From Cerina sp048266425 (GTDB taxonomy: Bacteria; Bacteroidota; Bacteroidia; Flavobacteriales; Flavobacteriaceae), in NCBI GenBank assembly GCA_048266425.1, contig JBLWZN010000020.1:1-64000 (forward strand): DNA of 64,000 bases. The letters run 5' to 3'. Below are positions 1-9,770 of this stretch, piece by piece. Both the position numbers and the translations under genes were made by a program. Positions within the stretch are counted from its first letter, which is position 1; each line of letters starts with the position of its first letter. The notes below the pieces were generated by a model. That model was given only the letters and a program-made list of their open reading frames with translations, did not search any database and was not told where the DNA came from.

Positions 1-2
1 AT

Positions 3-716
3 GCGGTGCATTTGGACCATGGGGACGAGACCCATGCTTTGGATGCCATTGTATCAGGGGATTATAATTCCGTAATGATCGATGCCTCCCATGATGAATT
101 CCACAGAAATATGGAGCGGACGCGAGCCATAGTAAAAGAGGCCCATAAAAAGAATATCATGGTAGAGGCAGAACTTGGGATCCTGAGCGGGGTGGAGGAC
201 GATATTTCGGTTGATGATAAAAATGCCCGATATACAAAACCGTCCGAGGTCCAGGAATTTGTGGAACGGACTCAATGTGATAGTTTGGCCGTAGCCGCGG
301 GTACCAGTCATGGCGCGTATAAATTCAGTGGTAACCAGGGAATTCAATTTTCGATTTTAGAGGAAATCCAACAAAGATTGCTAAATTTTCCTATTGTGCT
401 CCATGGGGGATCTGCGGTGGATCAAAAGGAAATCGAAAGGATCAATCGAGCCGGTGGAGTTTTAAAGGAAGGTGCTTCAGGTGTTTCTCCTGACGAGATC
501 AAAAAATCGATCAACTATGGGGTCTGCAAGATCAATATAGCCACGGACACCAGGATTTTATGGGCCAGGGTCCACAGGGAATTTTTCCATGATTGCCCAG
601 ATCTTTTTGATCCGGTAATTCCAGGCAAAACATATATGGAGGCCTACGAAAAATTTATGCTCGAAAAGTTTGATTTACTCGGCGCAACTGGTCAGGTGGA
701 TAGTTTGAAAAATTAA
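3..716 (+). CDS. iolJ: Class II fructose-bisphosphate-type aldolase, 5' partial (IolJ-like by context)
   Basis: The reading frame is open from the window edge, so the N-terminus is missing; about 238 residues of a family usually 280-350 long are visible. Class II aldolase signatures are present: the zinc-region HLDHG, VEAELG, the TSHGAYKF segment, VLHGGSA, and a KINIATD phosphate-binding segment near the C-terminus. This family makes or cleaves DHAP adducts with a divalent metal in the cytoplasm. Because the next seven genes are a complete inositol pathway, the likely substrate is 2-deoxy-5-keto-D-gluconate 6-phosphate, split to malonate semialdehyde and DHAP. Sequence alone cannot exclude an ordinary FBP aldolase. 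The stop codon lies inside an octamer repeat leading to iolB. Confidence 0.85.
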   Translation, partial: AVHLDHGDETHALDAIVSGDYNSVMIDASHDEFHRNMERTRAIVKEAHKKNIMVEAELGILSGVEDDISVDDKNARYTKPSEVQEFVERTQCDSLAVAAGTSHGAYKFSGNQGIQFSILEEIQQRLLNFPIVLHGGSAVDQKEIERINRAGGVLKEGASGVSPDEIKKSINYGVCKINIATDTRILWARVHREFFHDCPDLFDPVIPGKTYMEAYEKFMLEKFDLLGATGQVDSLKN

Positions 717-738
717 AAAATTAAAAAATTAAAAAATG
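708..738 (+). repeat. AAAAAATT octamer tract running into the iolB start codon
   Basis: Tandem octamers AAAAAATT (715-722 and 723-730), preceded by a 7-nt unit and followed by AAAAAATG, cover the aldolase stop codon, the 19-bp gap and the A of the iolB ATG. The tract supplies the A-rich translation-initiation region. A slippage event of one unit would change the stop-to-start spacing by 8 bp. Confidence 0.85.
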
Positions 739-1617
739 AAACATAGCTCTCCTTTATTAATAAAACCAAAATCCAAGAAGGGGGTCTATCACCGTGTTAC
801 CCCAAAATCCGCAAATTGGGAATACCTCAATTTCGAAGCTCGGAATATGGCCGAAGGGGAGGTTTGGGAGCATGACACCAATAATAACGAAATGGTCATC
901 GTGCTCCTAAGTGGTAATTTTAAGGTAAAGAGCAATAAAGGGAATTGGGAAACAAACAATGGCAGGAAAGATGTATTCAGTGGTGTAGCCCACACCTTGT
1001 TCCTGTCCAGGAACACTAAATTTACTTTGGAGGCTACGAGCGAAAGCTTGGATATTGCTTATGGGTGGTGCAATACGGAAGAAGATTTCCCTGCCAAGTT
1101 CGTGACCCCGGAAGAAACCCCTGTAGTCATTTTTGGAGGGGACAATGCTACCCGACAGTTCAACGACTTGGTCCCACCAGGTTTCGGTTGCAGTAAAATG
1201 GTATGTAGGGAAGTATATACACCATCAGGAAACTGGAGTTCTTTCCCGGCGCATAAGCATGACGAAAGAATTTTGGATGAACAGGGCAACGTTTTGGAGC
1301 CTATACAGGAAGAGACCTATTTTTATAAGTTTCAAAAACAAGGGGCCTATGCCATTCAGCAGGTATATACCAAAGACAGGTCACTGGATGAAATTGTTAG
1401 GGCAAGGCATAATGATGTGGTTCTTATCCCAAGGGGATTTCATCCCGTAGTGGCGGAACATGGTTTTCATTGCTATTACCTCAATTTTTTGGCGGGGACG
1501 GACCAATGCCTTGCTAATACTACAGATCCGGACCATGAATGGATTTATGATTCATGGAGTACACAGGATAAAAGATTGCCCTTGGTCACGGCTGAAATGA
1601 ACAAAAACATTGAATAG
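736..1617 (+). CDS. iolB: 5-deoxy-glucuronate isomerase IolB
   Basis: The 293-residue protein matches the KduI/IolB bicupin family in length and layout. The second cupin carries the metal-ligand cluster FPAHKHDE followed by EETYFYKF and a later PRGFHPVVAEHG histidine. It isomerises 5-deoxy-D-glucuronate to 2-deoxy-5-keto-D-gluconate, the step after IolD, in the cytoplasm. The start is the ATG at the end of the octamer tract. Its TAG stop is directly followed by the iolC ATG without any gap, so the two are probably translationally coupled. Identification rests on family motifs plus unambiguous operon context. Confidence 0.93.
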   Translation: MKHSSPLLIKPKSKKGVYHRVTPKSANWEYLNFEARNMAEGEVWEHDTNNNEMVIVLLSGNFKVKSNKGNWETNNGRKDVFSGVAHTLFLSRNTKFTLEATSESLDIAYGWCNTEEDFPAKFVTPEETPVVIFGGDNATRQFNDLVPPGFGCSKMVCREVYTPSGNWSSFPAHKHDERILDEQGNVLEPIQEETYFYKFQKQGAYAIQQVYTKDRSLDEIVRARHNDVVLIPRGFHPVVAEHGFHCYYLNFLAGTDQCLANTTDPDHEWIYDSWSTQDKRLPLVTAEMNKNIE

Positions 1618-2631
1618 ATGTTAGCAAAGAAGTTTGATGTAATCACTTTTGGAAGGTCTTCCATTGATTTGTACTCACAGAATATAGGTGCACCATTCAA
1701 TGAGATTAAGGGGTTTGATGCTTTTGTTGGCGGATCGCCCTTGAACATAGCGGTGGGCTGTGCCAGGCTGGGAATAAACGCTAGTCTGCTAACGGCGGTG
1801 GGTAACGACAAGGTGGGCGAGTTTATTTTGAATTTTCTAAATAAGGAAGGTGTCAACACCCAATATATTCCTGTAAAAAATGGAACACGAAGCAGTGCGG
1901 TTGTTTTGGGTATTGAGCCACCGGACAAATTCCCATTGGTATACTATAGAGATAATGCAGCGGATAGCCAAGTGGATATCGATGATGTTGACAAGGCGAA
2001 TATTCCCGATCATAAAATACTTCTGATCAATGGTACCGCTATGAATGTGGAGCCGACCCGAAGTGCAACTTTTTATGCGGCCGAAATTGCACATAAAAAT
2101 AATGTTGACATTGTACTTGACCTGGATTTTAGGGCGGATCAATGGCACGATTACCGGGCCTTTGGATTGACAGTCCGGGCTATACTGCCCAAGGTAAAGA
2201 TTACTATCGGTACCGAAGAGGAAATATTGGCCGCAACCTTGAGCGATGCTTCCCAAGTATCCATTACCCATCAACAAATTTCTGCCCCGAAGATCACAGG
2301 CGACATCGATGTTTCTATCCAACGGTTGCTTTCTTCCGGAATAGAGATCCTGATCGTAAAGCGGGGCCAGCATGGAGCCAGTATATACAAAAATGATGGT
2401 ACAAAGGAAGACGTTCCCGGTTTTCCTGTTGATGTCCTAAACGTTCTTGGTGCAGGGGATGCCTTTGCAAGTGGCTTTTTATACGGGTTACTGCAGGGGT
2501 GGAATTTGAAAAAGGCGTGCCGCATGGGCAACGCCAGTGGGGCCCAAGTGGTAACCAAGAAGGGGTGCGCCAATTTTATGCCCACCCTGGCGGAATCCAT
2601 GGAATTCATAACGGAAAAAGGCGGATTTTAA
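1618..2631 (+). CDS. iolC: 5-dehydro-2-deoxygluconokinase IolC (PfkB family)
   Basis: A 337-residue ribokinase-like (PfkB) sugar kinase. The N-terminal GGSPLNIAVGCARLG sugar-binding segment and the C-terminal VLGAGDAFASGF motif with catalytic Asp near residue 281 are intact. It phosphorylates 2-deoxy-5-keto-D-gluconate with ATP, giving the aldolase substrate. It starts immediately after the iolB stop. Some proteobacterial IolC proteins are fused to a second domain; this one is the plain single-domain form. Confidence 0.93.
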   Translation: MLAKKFDVITFGRSSIDLYSQNIGAPFNEIKGFDAFVGGSPLNIAVGCARLGINASLLTAVGNDKVGEFILNFLNKEGVNTQYIPVKNGTRSSAVVLGIEPPDKFPLVYYRDNAADSQVDIDDVDKANIPDHKILLINGTAMNVEPTRSATFYAAEIAHKNNVDIVLDLDFRADQWHDYRAFGLTVRAILPKVKITIGTEEEILAATLSDASQVSITHQQISAPKITGDIDVSIQRLLSSGIEILIVKRGQHGASIYKNDGTKEDVPGFPVDVLNVLGAGDAFASGFLYGLLQGWNLKKACRMGNASGAQVVTKKGCANFMPTLAESMEFITEKGGF

Positions 2632-2642
2632 ACTTATTAGCA

Positions 2643-4502
2643 ATGAAAACAAAACGACTTACGGTGGCACAGGCCACGATAGCCTATTTAAAGAACCAGT
2701 ATGTGGAGAGGGACGGGGTCCAGAACAAATTTTTCGCAGGTTGTTTTGGAATCTTGGGACACGGGAACGTGGCAGGCATTGGACAGGCCCTTACCCAGAA
2801 CCTGGATTTTCCATTTTACGTTGCAAGAAACGAACAAGGAATGGTTCATGCGGCCGCTGCCTTTGCAAAGGTGAAGAACAGGTTACAGACCATTGTCTGT
2901 ACCTCCTCAATTGGTCCGGGGGCAACCAATATGCTAACCGGAGCTGCAGCAGCTACCATAAACCGGATCCCTGTACTTTTGATACCCGGGGATATTTTTG
3001 CAACAAGGCAGGTTGCCCCGGTACTTCAGCAATTGGAGTCCAACACGACCCAGGATATATCTGTAAACGATTGTTTTAAGCCTATTTCCAAGTACTGGGA
3101 CAGGATAAACAGACCAGAGCAATTGATTACCTCATTACCCGAAGTTATGCGGGTACTTACCTCACAGGCGGATACAGGCGCCGTTACCTTGTGCATTCCT
3201 CAGGATGTACAGGCCGAAGCCTATGATTTCCCAACGGGAATGTTCGAGAAAAGAGTTTGGCATATTGGAAGGACAATGCCCGACAGCCTGCTCTTGGCAA
3301 AAGCGATCGTTCAAATCAAGAAAAGTAAAAACCCTCTGATCATTGCTGGGGGAGGGGCCATATACAGCGATGCTACCGAGATTTTAAAGAAATTGGTCAA
3401 CAGAACTGGGATTCCCGTGGCGGAGACCTTTGCAGGCAAGGGATCTTTGAACTATGACGAACTCCAGAATTTGGGTGCGGTAGGAGTTACTGGAACGCAG
3501 GGGGCCATCGAGATTGCAAAAGAGGCCGATCTGGTGATTGGAGTGGGCACCAGGTACAGCGACTTTACGACCATTTCCAAATCCGCCTTCCAAAATCCTA
3601 ATGTGCAGTTTATCAATGTAAATGTTACGGAATTCGATTCTTTTAAACATGGTGCAACACCATTGATCGGGGATGCCAAAGCCATATTGGAAGTAATGGA
3701 TAGTGAACTATTCGATTATAAAGTGAGTACGGGTTACCGCCAAAGAATTGAAAAATTGAACAGGAGTTGGAACGATTTTGTCTCGGAAATTTACACCGAA
3801 AATAATCAATCACCTGCCTTTCAAGGGGAAGTAATCGGTGCCGTCAACACTTTCTCAGATCCAGGGGATATCATGCTATGCGCTGCGGGCAGTCTTCCCG
3901 GCGACCTGCATAAATTATGGCGGACCAGAAATCCGAAGGGTTTCCATTTAGAATACGGCTATTCGTGCATGGGCTATGAGATTGCCGGTGGCCTGGGGGC
4001 AAAAATGGCAAGGCCCGAGAGCGAGGTCTACGTACTCGTTGGCGACGGCAGCTACCTTATGATGTCCCAGGAAATCGTTACCTCTATTCAGGAAAAACAA
4101 AAACTGACCATTGTTTTATTGAACAACGATGGCTACTCCAGTATCGGTAGTCTCTCCAGTTCCTTGGGGAGTGAAGGCTTTGGGACTTATTATAGATATA
4201 GAAATGAAGATACCGACCAATTGGATGGCGGCAAATTGCCAATTGATTACGCGGCCAATGCCGCGAGCATGGGTGCCCATGTAATCAAGGTTGCAAATGT
4301 AAGGGAACTAAAGGTTGCCCTCCAAGAGGCCAAGTCCGTAGATATTACGACCCTGATCTATATAGAAGTGGATCGAAAGAAAGCAGTACCGGGGTTCGCA
4401 TGGTGGGACGTTGCCGTTGCCCAAGTTTCCGAAAAAAGTGAGGTAGAAAAATCTTTAAGGACCTATCGCGAGAACAAGAAAAGCCAAAGATATTACCTGT
4501 AA
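2643..4502 (+). CDS. iolD: 3D-(3,5/4)-trihydroxycyclohexane-1,2-dione hydrolase IolD (ThDP enzyme)
   Basis: I place the start at ATG 2643 (MKTKRLTVAQATI), giving 619 residues, the usual IolD size; the frame is open further upstream but that stretch lies inside iolC. The protein has the three-domain ThDP fold: an N-terminal pyrimidine-binding domain, a central domain (AGGGAIYS), and the PP domain with GDGSYLMM at about 467 and the NND of the cofactor motif near 494. It hydrolyses the ring of the diketone formed from inosose, giving 5-deoxy-glucuronate. It follows iolC by 11 bp. Confidence 0.94.
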   Translation: MKTKRLTVAQATIAYLKNQYVERDGVQNKFFAGCFGILGHGNVAGIGQALTQNLDFPFYVARNEQGMVHAAAAFAKVKNRLQTIVCTSSIGPGATNMLTGAAAATINRIPVLLIPGDIFATRQVAPVLQQLESNTTQDISVNDCFKPISKYWDRINRPEQLITSLPEVMRVLTSQADTGAVTLCIPQDVQAEAYDFPTGMFEKRVWHIGRTMPDSLLLAKAIVQIKKSKNPLIIAGGGAIYSDATEILKKLVNRTGIPVAETFAGKGSLNYDELQNLGAVGVTGTQGAIEIAKEADLVIGVGTRYSDFTTISKSAFQNPNVQFINVNVTEFDSFKHGATPLIGDAKAILEVMDSELFDYKVSTGYRQRIEKLNRSWNDFVSEIYTENNQSPAFQGEVIGAVNTFSDPGDIMLCAAGSLPGDLHKLWRTRNPKGFHLEYGYSCMGYEIAGGLGAKMARPESEVYVLVGDGSYLMMSQEIVTSIQEKQKLTIVLLNNDGYSSIGSLSSSLGSEGFGTYYRYRNEDTDQLDGGKLPIDYAANAASMGAHVIKVANVRELKVALQEAKSVDITTLIYIEVDRKKAVPGFAWWDVAVAQVSEKSEVEKSLRTYRENKKSQRYYL

Positions 4503-4529
4503 AGGAAAACTAAAATCACCACCAGCCAT

Positions 4530-6128
4530 ATGGATGCTAATCTGATCATTACCTTAACGTCGTTTCTTCTATTTACCGGGGGAGTCGCATTTTTTACCTG
4601 GTACAGTCTTAAACGAACCAATTTGGCATCTTCCGATGGTTATTTTTTGGGTGGTCGTAGTTTAACGGGTGTTGTTATTGCCGGTTCCATGTTGCTCACG
4701 AACATCTCGTCCGAACACCTTATCGGGATGAACGGTAATTCCTATGTCAATGGGTTTATAGTCATTGCCTGGGAGGTTACTTCGTCCATAGCATTGGTCA
4801 TCGCAGCCATCTTTTTTATTCCGAGATATTTGAAAATGGGACTTACCACGATACCCCAGTTCTTGGAAAGTCGGTTTGACGGGTTTACGAGGACCTTGGT
4901 GTCCGCAATTTTAATTCTATCTTTCGTGGTTACTTTATTGCCCATTGTACTTTATTCTGGTGCTATTGGTATAGAAAGTCTTTTTGAGGTATCCAAAATT
5001 TTTGGCATAACAAAGACTGAGGGCTTGTGGGTAACTGTCGTTCTTATAGGGGTCATCGGCTCCATCTATGCCATTTTTGGTGGCTTAAAGGCCGTAGCCC
5101 TTTCTGATACCATCAATGGAGCTGGACTTTTAATCGGGGGATTGTTAATTCCAATTCTGGCATTGATGGCTATCGGTGATAACAATATTCTAACGGGTCT
5201 TGTTAGGGTATATGATTTCGCTCCAGAGAAGTTTAATGTGGTTGGGGCACGGGATTCGGTTCTACCTTTCGGGGTATTGTTTACTGGGCTCATGATAAAC
5301 CAACTTTATTTTTGGGGTATGAACCAAACAATTATACAAAGGGCGTTGGGGGCTAAGAACCTGATTGAGGCACAAAAGGGACTATTATTAACTGGGGTAT
5401 TCAAAATACTTATCCCCTTGATAATAGTTTTGCCAGGGGTCATTTGTTACTATTATTTCCAGGATACTCATTTTGACCATCAAGATTCGGTATATCCGTT
5501 ACTGGTAAAGAAAGTATTACCGGTCTGGCTCATAGGGTTTTTCGCCGCAGTAATCATGGGTGCGGTTTTAAGTACATTCAACTCTGTATTAAATTCGGCC
5601 GCTACTTTATTCAGTTTGGATATTTATAAAAAACTCATTTCCAAAAATGTAAGTGATCTAAAACTAGTCAGGATAGGCAAGGCTACCTCTGCCTTGTTGG
5701 CCATTGCAGCGATCTTTGCCGCTCCCATGGTCGCAAATGCTTCTGACGGACTATACCAATTACTGCAGCAATTGAACGGAATTTTCTTTATTCCGATCGC
5801 TTCTATTTTGATTGCCGGATTTTTTATGAAAAAAGTATCGGCCACTGGTGCCAAGGTCGCCTTAATCTTTGGCCTTTGTTTTTACATTTTCATGACTTGG
5901 ATATATACCAGACATGGAATTCATTTTGTACATCTGTGGGGCATCGAGTTTGTATTGAACGTTGGCATAATGCACGCAGTTTCTCATTTCTATCCCAATA
6001 AAAATAGCTTCGAAATAACTGATGTGGGTGCCGTCAACTTGATGGCTTGGAAATATACCATGCCAGTTTCAATTGGGCTGTGCGCCACTACGGTACTCAT
6101 TTATGTGTTACTATGGAATAATAGTTAA
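4530..6128 (+). CDS. Sodium/solute symporter (SSS family), probable inositol uptake
   Basis: A 532-residue polytopic inner-membrane protein with about 13-14 hydrophobic segments. It carries SSS hallmarks: FLGGRSLTGVVIAGSMLLTNIS near the N-terminus, GGLKAVALSDTINGAG in the middle, and MGAVLSTFNSVLNSAATLFS, the helix that carries Na+-site serines in this family. The family couples sugar, polyol or amino-acid import to Na+. Position between iolD and iolA argues for myo-inositol as substrate, filling the role of IolT or of an ABC inositol importer in other bacteria. Substrate specificity is inferred from context only. Confidence 0.9.
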   Translation: MDANLIITLTSFLLFTGGVAFFTWYSLKRTNLASSDGYFLGGRSLTGVVIAGSMLLTNISSEHLIGMNGNSYVNGFIVIAWEVTSSIALVIAAIFFIPRYLKMGLTTIPQFLESRFDGFTRTLVSAILILSFVVTLLPIVLYSGAIGIESLFEVSKIFGITKTEGLWVTVVLIGVIGSIYAIFGGLKAVALSDTINGAGLLIGGLLIPILALMAIGDNNILTGLVRVYDFAPEKFNVVGARDSVLPFGVLFTGLMINQLYFWGMNQTIIQRALGAKNLIEAQKGLLLTGVFKILIPLIIVLPGVICYYYFQDTHFDHQDSVYPLLVKKVLPVWLIGFFAAVIMGAVLSTFNSVLNSAATLFSLDIYKKLISKNVSDLKLVRIGKATSALLAIAAIFAAPMVANASDGLYQLLQQLNGIFFIPIASILIAGFFMKKVSATGAKVALIFGLCFYIFMTWIYTRHGIHFVHLWGIEFVLNVGIMHAVSHFYPNKNSFEITDVGAVNLMAWKYTMPVSIGLCATTVLIYVLLWNNS

Positions 6129-6172
6129 GGAACGTAATTAAATTAATCAGGAGCATTAAATAATTTAAGATT

Positions 6173-7648
6173 ATGGATATTTTAAAAAATTATATCGATG
6201 GCATTTGGACCGCAAGTGCATCGCAGAAAACAGTGGATGTTGTAAACCCGGCCAACCAGGAGGTTTTAGCCAAGGTCCCCGCTGGCAAGGATTCTGTAAA
6301 GGATGTGGAAATGGCCGTCAAGGCCGCATCCGTCGCTTACAAGGAATGGAGCAAGGTACCGGTAATTAAAAGGGCCCAAACCCTGTACAGGTTAAAAACA
6401 TTAATGGAAGATAATACAGAGGCCCTTGCCGAGATTATTACCAATGAATGCGGTAAGACGTATGGCGAGTCTGTGGGTGAGATCCAAAGGGCTATTGAGA
6501 ATATCGAGGTGGCCTGCGGTACTCCTATGCTCATGGCGGGTGATGTGATTGAAGATATCGCAACGGGCGTGGACGAGATGATGATTAGACAACCCCTTGG
6601 AGTGGCCGCTTGTATCACGCCTTTCAACTTCCCTAGTATGATCGTTTTTTGGTTTTTGCCCTATGCGATCGCGACTGGAAATGCATTTATCGTTAAGCCC
6701 TCGGAGAAGGTGCCCTTGTCCATGATGAAGATCTTTGAGCTCATCGATCAATTGGATATCCCGAAAGGACTGGTCAGTTTGGTCCATGGGGGGAAGGAAG
6801 CGGTAGATGCCATTTTAGAGCATCCGACGATCAAGGCAATCAGTTTTGTGGGGAGTACCCCGGTGGCACGATATATTTATTCCAAAGGCACCGCCAATGG
6901 AAAAAGGGTACAGGCCCAAGGAGGGGCGAAAAATCCAGTGGTGGTCCTGCCCGATGCAGATTTGGAAATGACTTCGAAGATTATAGCAGATTCGGTCTAT
7001 GGTTGTGCCGGACAACGGTGTTTGGCGGCCTCCACGATCATTACAGTAGATGACCAGAAAAGACAGATCAAGGAAGCCATCTATGAGACCGTTAAGTCCA
7101 GGACTACGGGTTATGGGATGGACAAGGATGCTCAAATGGGACCAGTCATTACTCCTCAAAGCAAGCAAAGGATTGAAGGTCTGATACAAATGGGGATCGA
7201 TGAAGGGGCCAAGATATTATTAGATGGCCGGAATACTTCCATTTCCGGGTTTGAAAAGGGAAACTTTATAAAACCCACTATTTTGGAAAATGTGGCCTTG
7301 GACAAGGAGATTATTCGCACGGAGATCTTTGGGCCGGTTATGAGTTTAATATCCATGAAGAATATAGACGAGGCCCTGCAATTTGTAAACAGCGGAAACT
7401 ATGGAAACATGGCATGTCTTTTTACAGGAAGCGGTGCAAATGCCCGAAAATTCAGGAACGAGGCCGATGCGGGTAACATAGGCATAAATATTGGTGTCGC
7501 GGCACCCATGGCTCAGTTCCCATTTAGTGGCTGGAAGGATAGTTTTTTTGGAGATCTACACGGCCAGGGCAAACACGCTATCGAGTTTTTTACCCAGACC
7601 AAAGTAATTATTGAAAGATGGCCGAACATATGGTCTCGAAAATTTTAA
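6173..7648 (+). CDS. iolA: Methylmalonate/malonate-semialdehyde dehydrogenase (acylating) IolA
   Basis: A 491-residue aldehyde dehydrogenase of the CoA-acylating MMSDH branch. Visible features are ITPFNFPSMI, the NAD-binding SFVGSTPVARYIY segment, and the catalytic Cys283 in YGCAGQRCLAAS. It oxidises malonate semialdehyde to acetyl-CoA and CO2 with NAD and CoA, the last step of the inositol route; the family also acts in valine breakdown. A 44-bp gap separates it from the symporter gene and 13 bp from iolE. Confidence 0.94.
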   Translation: MDILKNYIDGIWTASASQKTVDVVNPANQEVLAKVPAGKDSVKDVEMAVKAASVAYKEWSKVPVIKRAQTLYRLKTLMEDNTEALAEIITNECGKTYGESVGEIQRAIENIEVACGTPMLMAGDVIEDIATGVDEMMIRQPLGVAACITPFNFPSMIVFWFLPYAIATGNAFIVKPSEKVPLSMMKIFELIDQLDIPKGLVSLVHGGKEAVDAILEHPTIKAISFVGSTPVARYIYSKGTANGKRVQAQGGAKNPVVVLPDADLEMTSKIIADSVYGCAGQRCLAASTIITVDDQKRQIKEAIYETVKSRTTGYGMDKDAQMGPVITPQSKQRIEGLIQMGIDEGAKILLDGRNTSISGFEKGNFIKPTILENVALDKEIIRTEIFGPVMSLISMKNIDEALQFVNSGNYGNMACLFTGSGANARKFRNEADAGNIGINIGVAAPMAQFPFSGWKDSFFGDLHGQGKHAIEFFTQTKVIIERWPNIWSRKF

Positions 7649-7661
7649 TAAAGGCAAAAGA

Positions 7662-8567
7662 ATGATAAAAATCGCAAATGCACCATGCTCATGGGGCGCC
7701 CTAGAATTTGATTTGGAAGAAAAATCAGAAGAAATAGGTTTTGGGCAGGTATTGGATGAAATTAAGGAAACAGGATATATAGGGACCGAACTAGGGGATT
7801 GGGGCTACATGCCGACAGATCCGGACTTGTTAAGGGCCGAATTGGATAAAAGGGAAATAGTATTATTGGGGGCATTCGTTCCCGTAGGCTTGGCGGACAG
7901 AACCAAGCATGAGGGAGGCATCGATTCTGCTTTAAGGGTAGCCAAGCTCATGTACAACGCAGGCTATATAAATGCTTTCATCGTATTGGCCGATGACAAT
8001 GGTTCCATAACGGAGCGTACCAAGAATGCAGGTAGAATAACCCCCGATATGAGCCTCTCGGAAGAACAATGGAAAGTGTACGCGCTCGGTGCTGAAAGGA
8101 TTGCCAAAGCCGTCAAGGACACCTACGGTTTAAAGACCGTATTCCATCACCACTGTGCTGGTTACGTAGAAACTCCTACAGAAATCGATAAGCTATTGAA
8201 CATGACAAATCCCGAATTATTGGGATTGTGCCTGGATATGGGGCATTATGCCTTTGGGGGAGGAAATCCCGTAGAAGCCTTAAAAAAATATGGGAATAGA
8301 ATTTGGCATGTCCATTTTAAAGATTACAGTCCAGAGGCTGCCCGGTTATCCCGTGAGGCAAATGGGGATTATTTTGATGCTATAAAGAGAGGGGTATTCT
8401 GTGAGCTTGGTAAAGGGAGCGTGGATTTTAAAACCATTACAAAATTGCTTATTGACATGCAATATAATGATTGGATTGTAGTCGAACAGGACATTTTGCC
8501 GGGAATGGGGAATCCAAAGGATTGTGCCAAGGCCAACAGGGAATATATTAAAACATTAGGACTTTAA
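7662..8567 (+). CDS. iolE: Inosose dehydratase IolE
   Basis: I use ATG 7662 (MIKIANAPCSWGALEF), 301 residues; the frame extends upstream but only into the iolA 3' end. The protein is a TIM-barrel of the xylose-isomerase-like superfamily. Metal-site segments are recognisable: FHHHCAGYVETPTEID, GLCLDMGHYAFGGGNP, WHVHFKDY and VVEQDI. It dehydrates scyllo-inosose (2-keto-myo-inositol) to the cyclohexanedione used by IolD. The NAPCSWG start is typical of IolE. Confidence 0.92.
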   Translation: MIKIANAPCSWGALEFDLEEKSEEIGFGQVLDEIKETGYIGTELGDWGYMPTDPDLLRAELDKREIVLLGAFVPVGLADRTKHEGGIDSALRVAKLMYNAGYINAFIVLADDNGSITERTKNAGRITPDMSLSEEQWKVYALGAERIAKAVKDTYGLKTVFHHHCAGYVETPTEIDKLLNMTNPELLGLCLDMGHYAFGGGNPVEALKKYGNRIWHVHFKDYSPEAARLSREANGDYFDAIKRGVFCELGKGSVDFKTITKLLIDMQYNDWIVVEQDILPGMGNPKDCAKANREYIKTLGL

Positions 8568-8580
8568 TTTATCTGAAAAT

Positions 8581-9609
8581 ATGACAAAGATTAAATTTGC
8601 CGTTGCCGGCTTGGGCAGAATAGGGAAGATACACTTGGACAACATGCTTCAAATGGAGGAAGTTGAGGTGGTTGCCATTATGGATCCCTCAGAGGAATGT
8701 AGGAGTTATGCCAAAAACAAAAATATTCCGTTTATTGCATCGTCCTATGAGGATTTGATGGCGATGGATGAGTTTAGCGCCATTGTAATATGCTCCCCAA
8801 CTACCACCCATGCAGATTATGTGGAAATAGCCGCTTTGGCGGGCAAGCATATCTTTTGTGAGAAGCCTTTGGACCTATCCCAAGAGAGGGTATTGGAAGT
8901 TCTAAATGTTGTAGAAGAAAGCGGTGTAAAACTAATGTTGGGCTTTAACCGTAGATTTGACAAGGAATTTAAGAAGGTACACGAACTGGTTAAAGAAGGA
9001 GCGGTAGGAGATCCCCATTTAGTGAAAATTACAAGTCGTGATCCAGGAGCCCCACCTATCAGTTACATTGAACAATCCGGGGGTTTGTTTTTGGATATGA
9101 CTATCCATGATTTTGATATGGCCCGCTTTGTGGTAGGCAAGGAAGTAGTCGAAGTTTTTGCCAAGGGAGCAGTTTTAACGGACCCCGCCATTGGTGAGGC
9201 GGGAGATATTGATACTGCGGTTGTAATATTAACCTATACGGACGGTACCATGGCGGTTATAGACAATAGTAGGGAGGCGGCTTATGGGTATGATCAACGG
9301 ATCGAAGTATTTGGTTCCAAAGGCATGGTCCAGGCCAATAACAATTTCCACGATTCACATAGATTGTATACCCGTAAGGGGATAGAGGCTGCTTTGCCAT
9401 TACATTTTTTCTTGGAAAGATATGCAACGGCCTATAAGATGGAAATGTTGGAATATGTAAAAAGCTTAATCAATGGGCAGCCCGTTTCGGTAGATGGAAC
9501 AGATGGTCTGTCATCGCTTCAAATAGGATTGGCCGCAATAAGGTCCCTAAAGGAAAAACGACCTGTAAAGATTGAGGAAGTCAATCTGGGGATGAAAGTT
9601 AAACCCTAG
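8581..9609 (+). CDS. iolG: Inositol 2-dehydrogenase IolG (Gfo/Idh/MocA family)
   Basis: A 342-residue NAD-dependent oxidoreductase. The Rossmann motif AGLGRIGKIHLDN is at the N-terminus, the family EKPLDL motif sits near residue 100, and the GGLFLDMTIHDFDMARF catalytic Asp/His segment is intact. It oxidises myo-inositol to scyllo-inosose, the first step of the pathway. It is the last gene of the operon; a small inverted repeat (ACGAAAT at 9616, ATTTCGT at 9646) follows but lacks a T-run, so a terminator is not assured. Other Gfo/Idh members act on different polyols, but context settles the assignment. Confidence 0.92.
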   Translation: MTKIKFAVAGLGRIGKIHLDNMLQMEEVEVVAIMDPSEECRSYAKNKNIPFIASSYEDLMAMDEFSAIVICSPTTTHADYVEIAALAGKHIFCEKPLDLSQERVLEVLNVVEESGVKLMLGFNRRFDKEFKKVHELVKEGAVGDPHLVKITSRDPGAPPISYIEQSGGLFLDMTIHDFDMARFVVGKEVVEVFAKGAVLTDPAIGEAGDIDTAVVILTYTDGTMAVIDNSREAAYGYDQRIEVFGSKGMVQANNNFHDSHRLYTRKGIEAALPLHFFLERYATAYKMEMLEYVKSLINGQPVSVDGTDGLSSLQIGLAAIRSLKEKRPVKIEEVNLGMKVKP

Positions 9610-9770
9610 GTCTACACGAAATTGATTAACTAAAGGAAAATAGAGATTTCGTTAAATGACTAAACGTTTCACAATTACAAGTTATGGTTTCTCCAATTTT
9701 ATGGCAAGAACCTTGGTTTACTGATTCACTGCCAGTCACTATATTATGAGAAGTTAGGAGCGAGTTCGTT

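Noticed and set aside
2499..2642. N-terminal extension of IolD by 48 codons
   Set aside because: The extension lies wholly within the iolC 3' end or the short gap; the ATG at 2643 gives the normal family N-terminus.
9616..9652. Terminator after iolG (ACGAAAT / ATTTCGT)
   Set aside because: Only seven base pairs with a 23-base loop and no T-run; not convincing as an intrinsic terminator.
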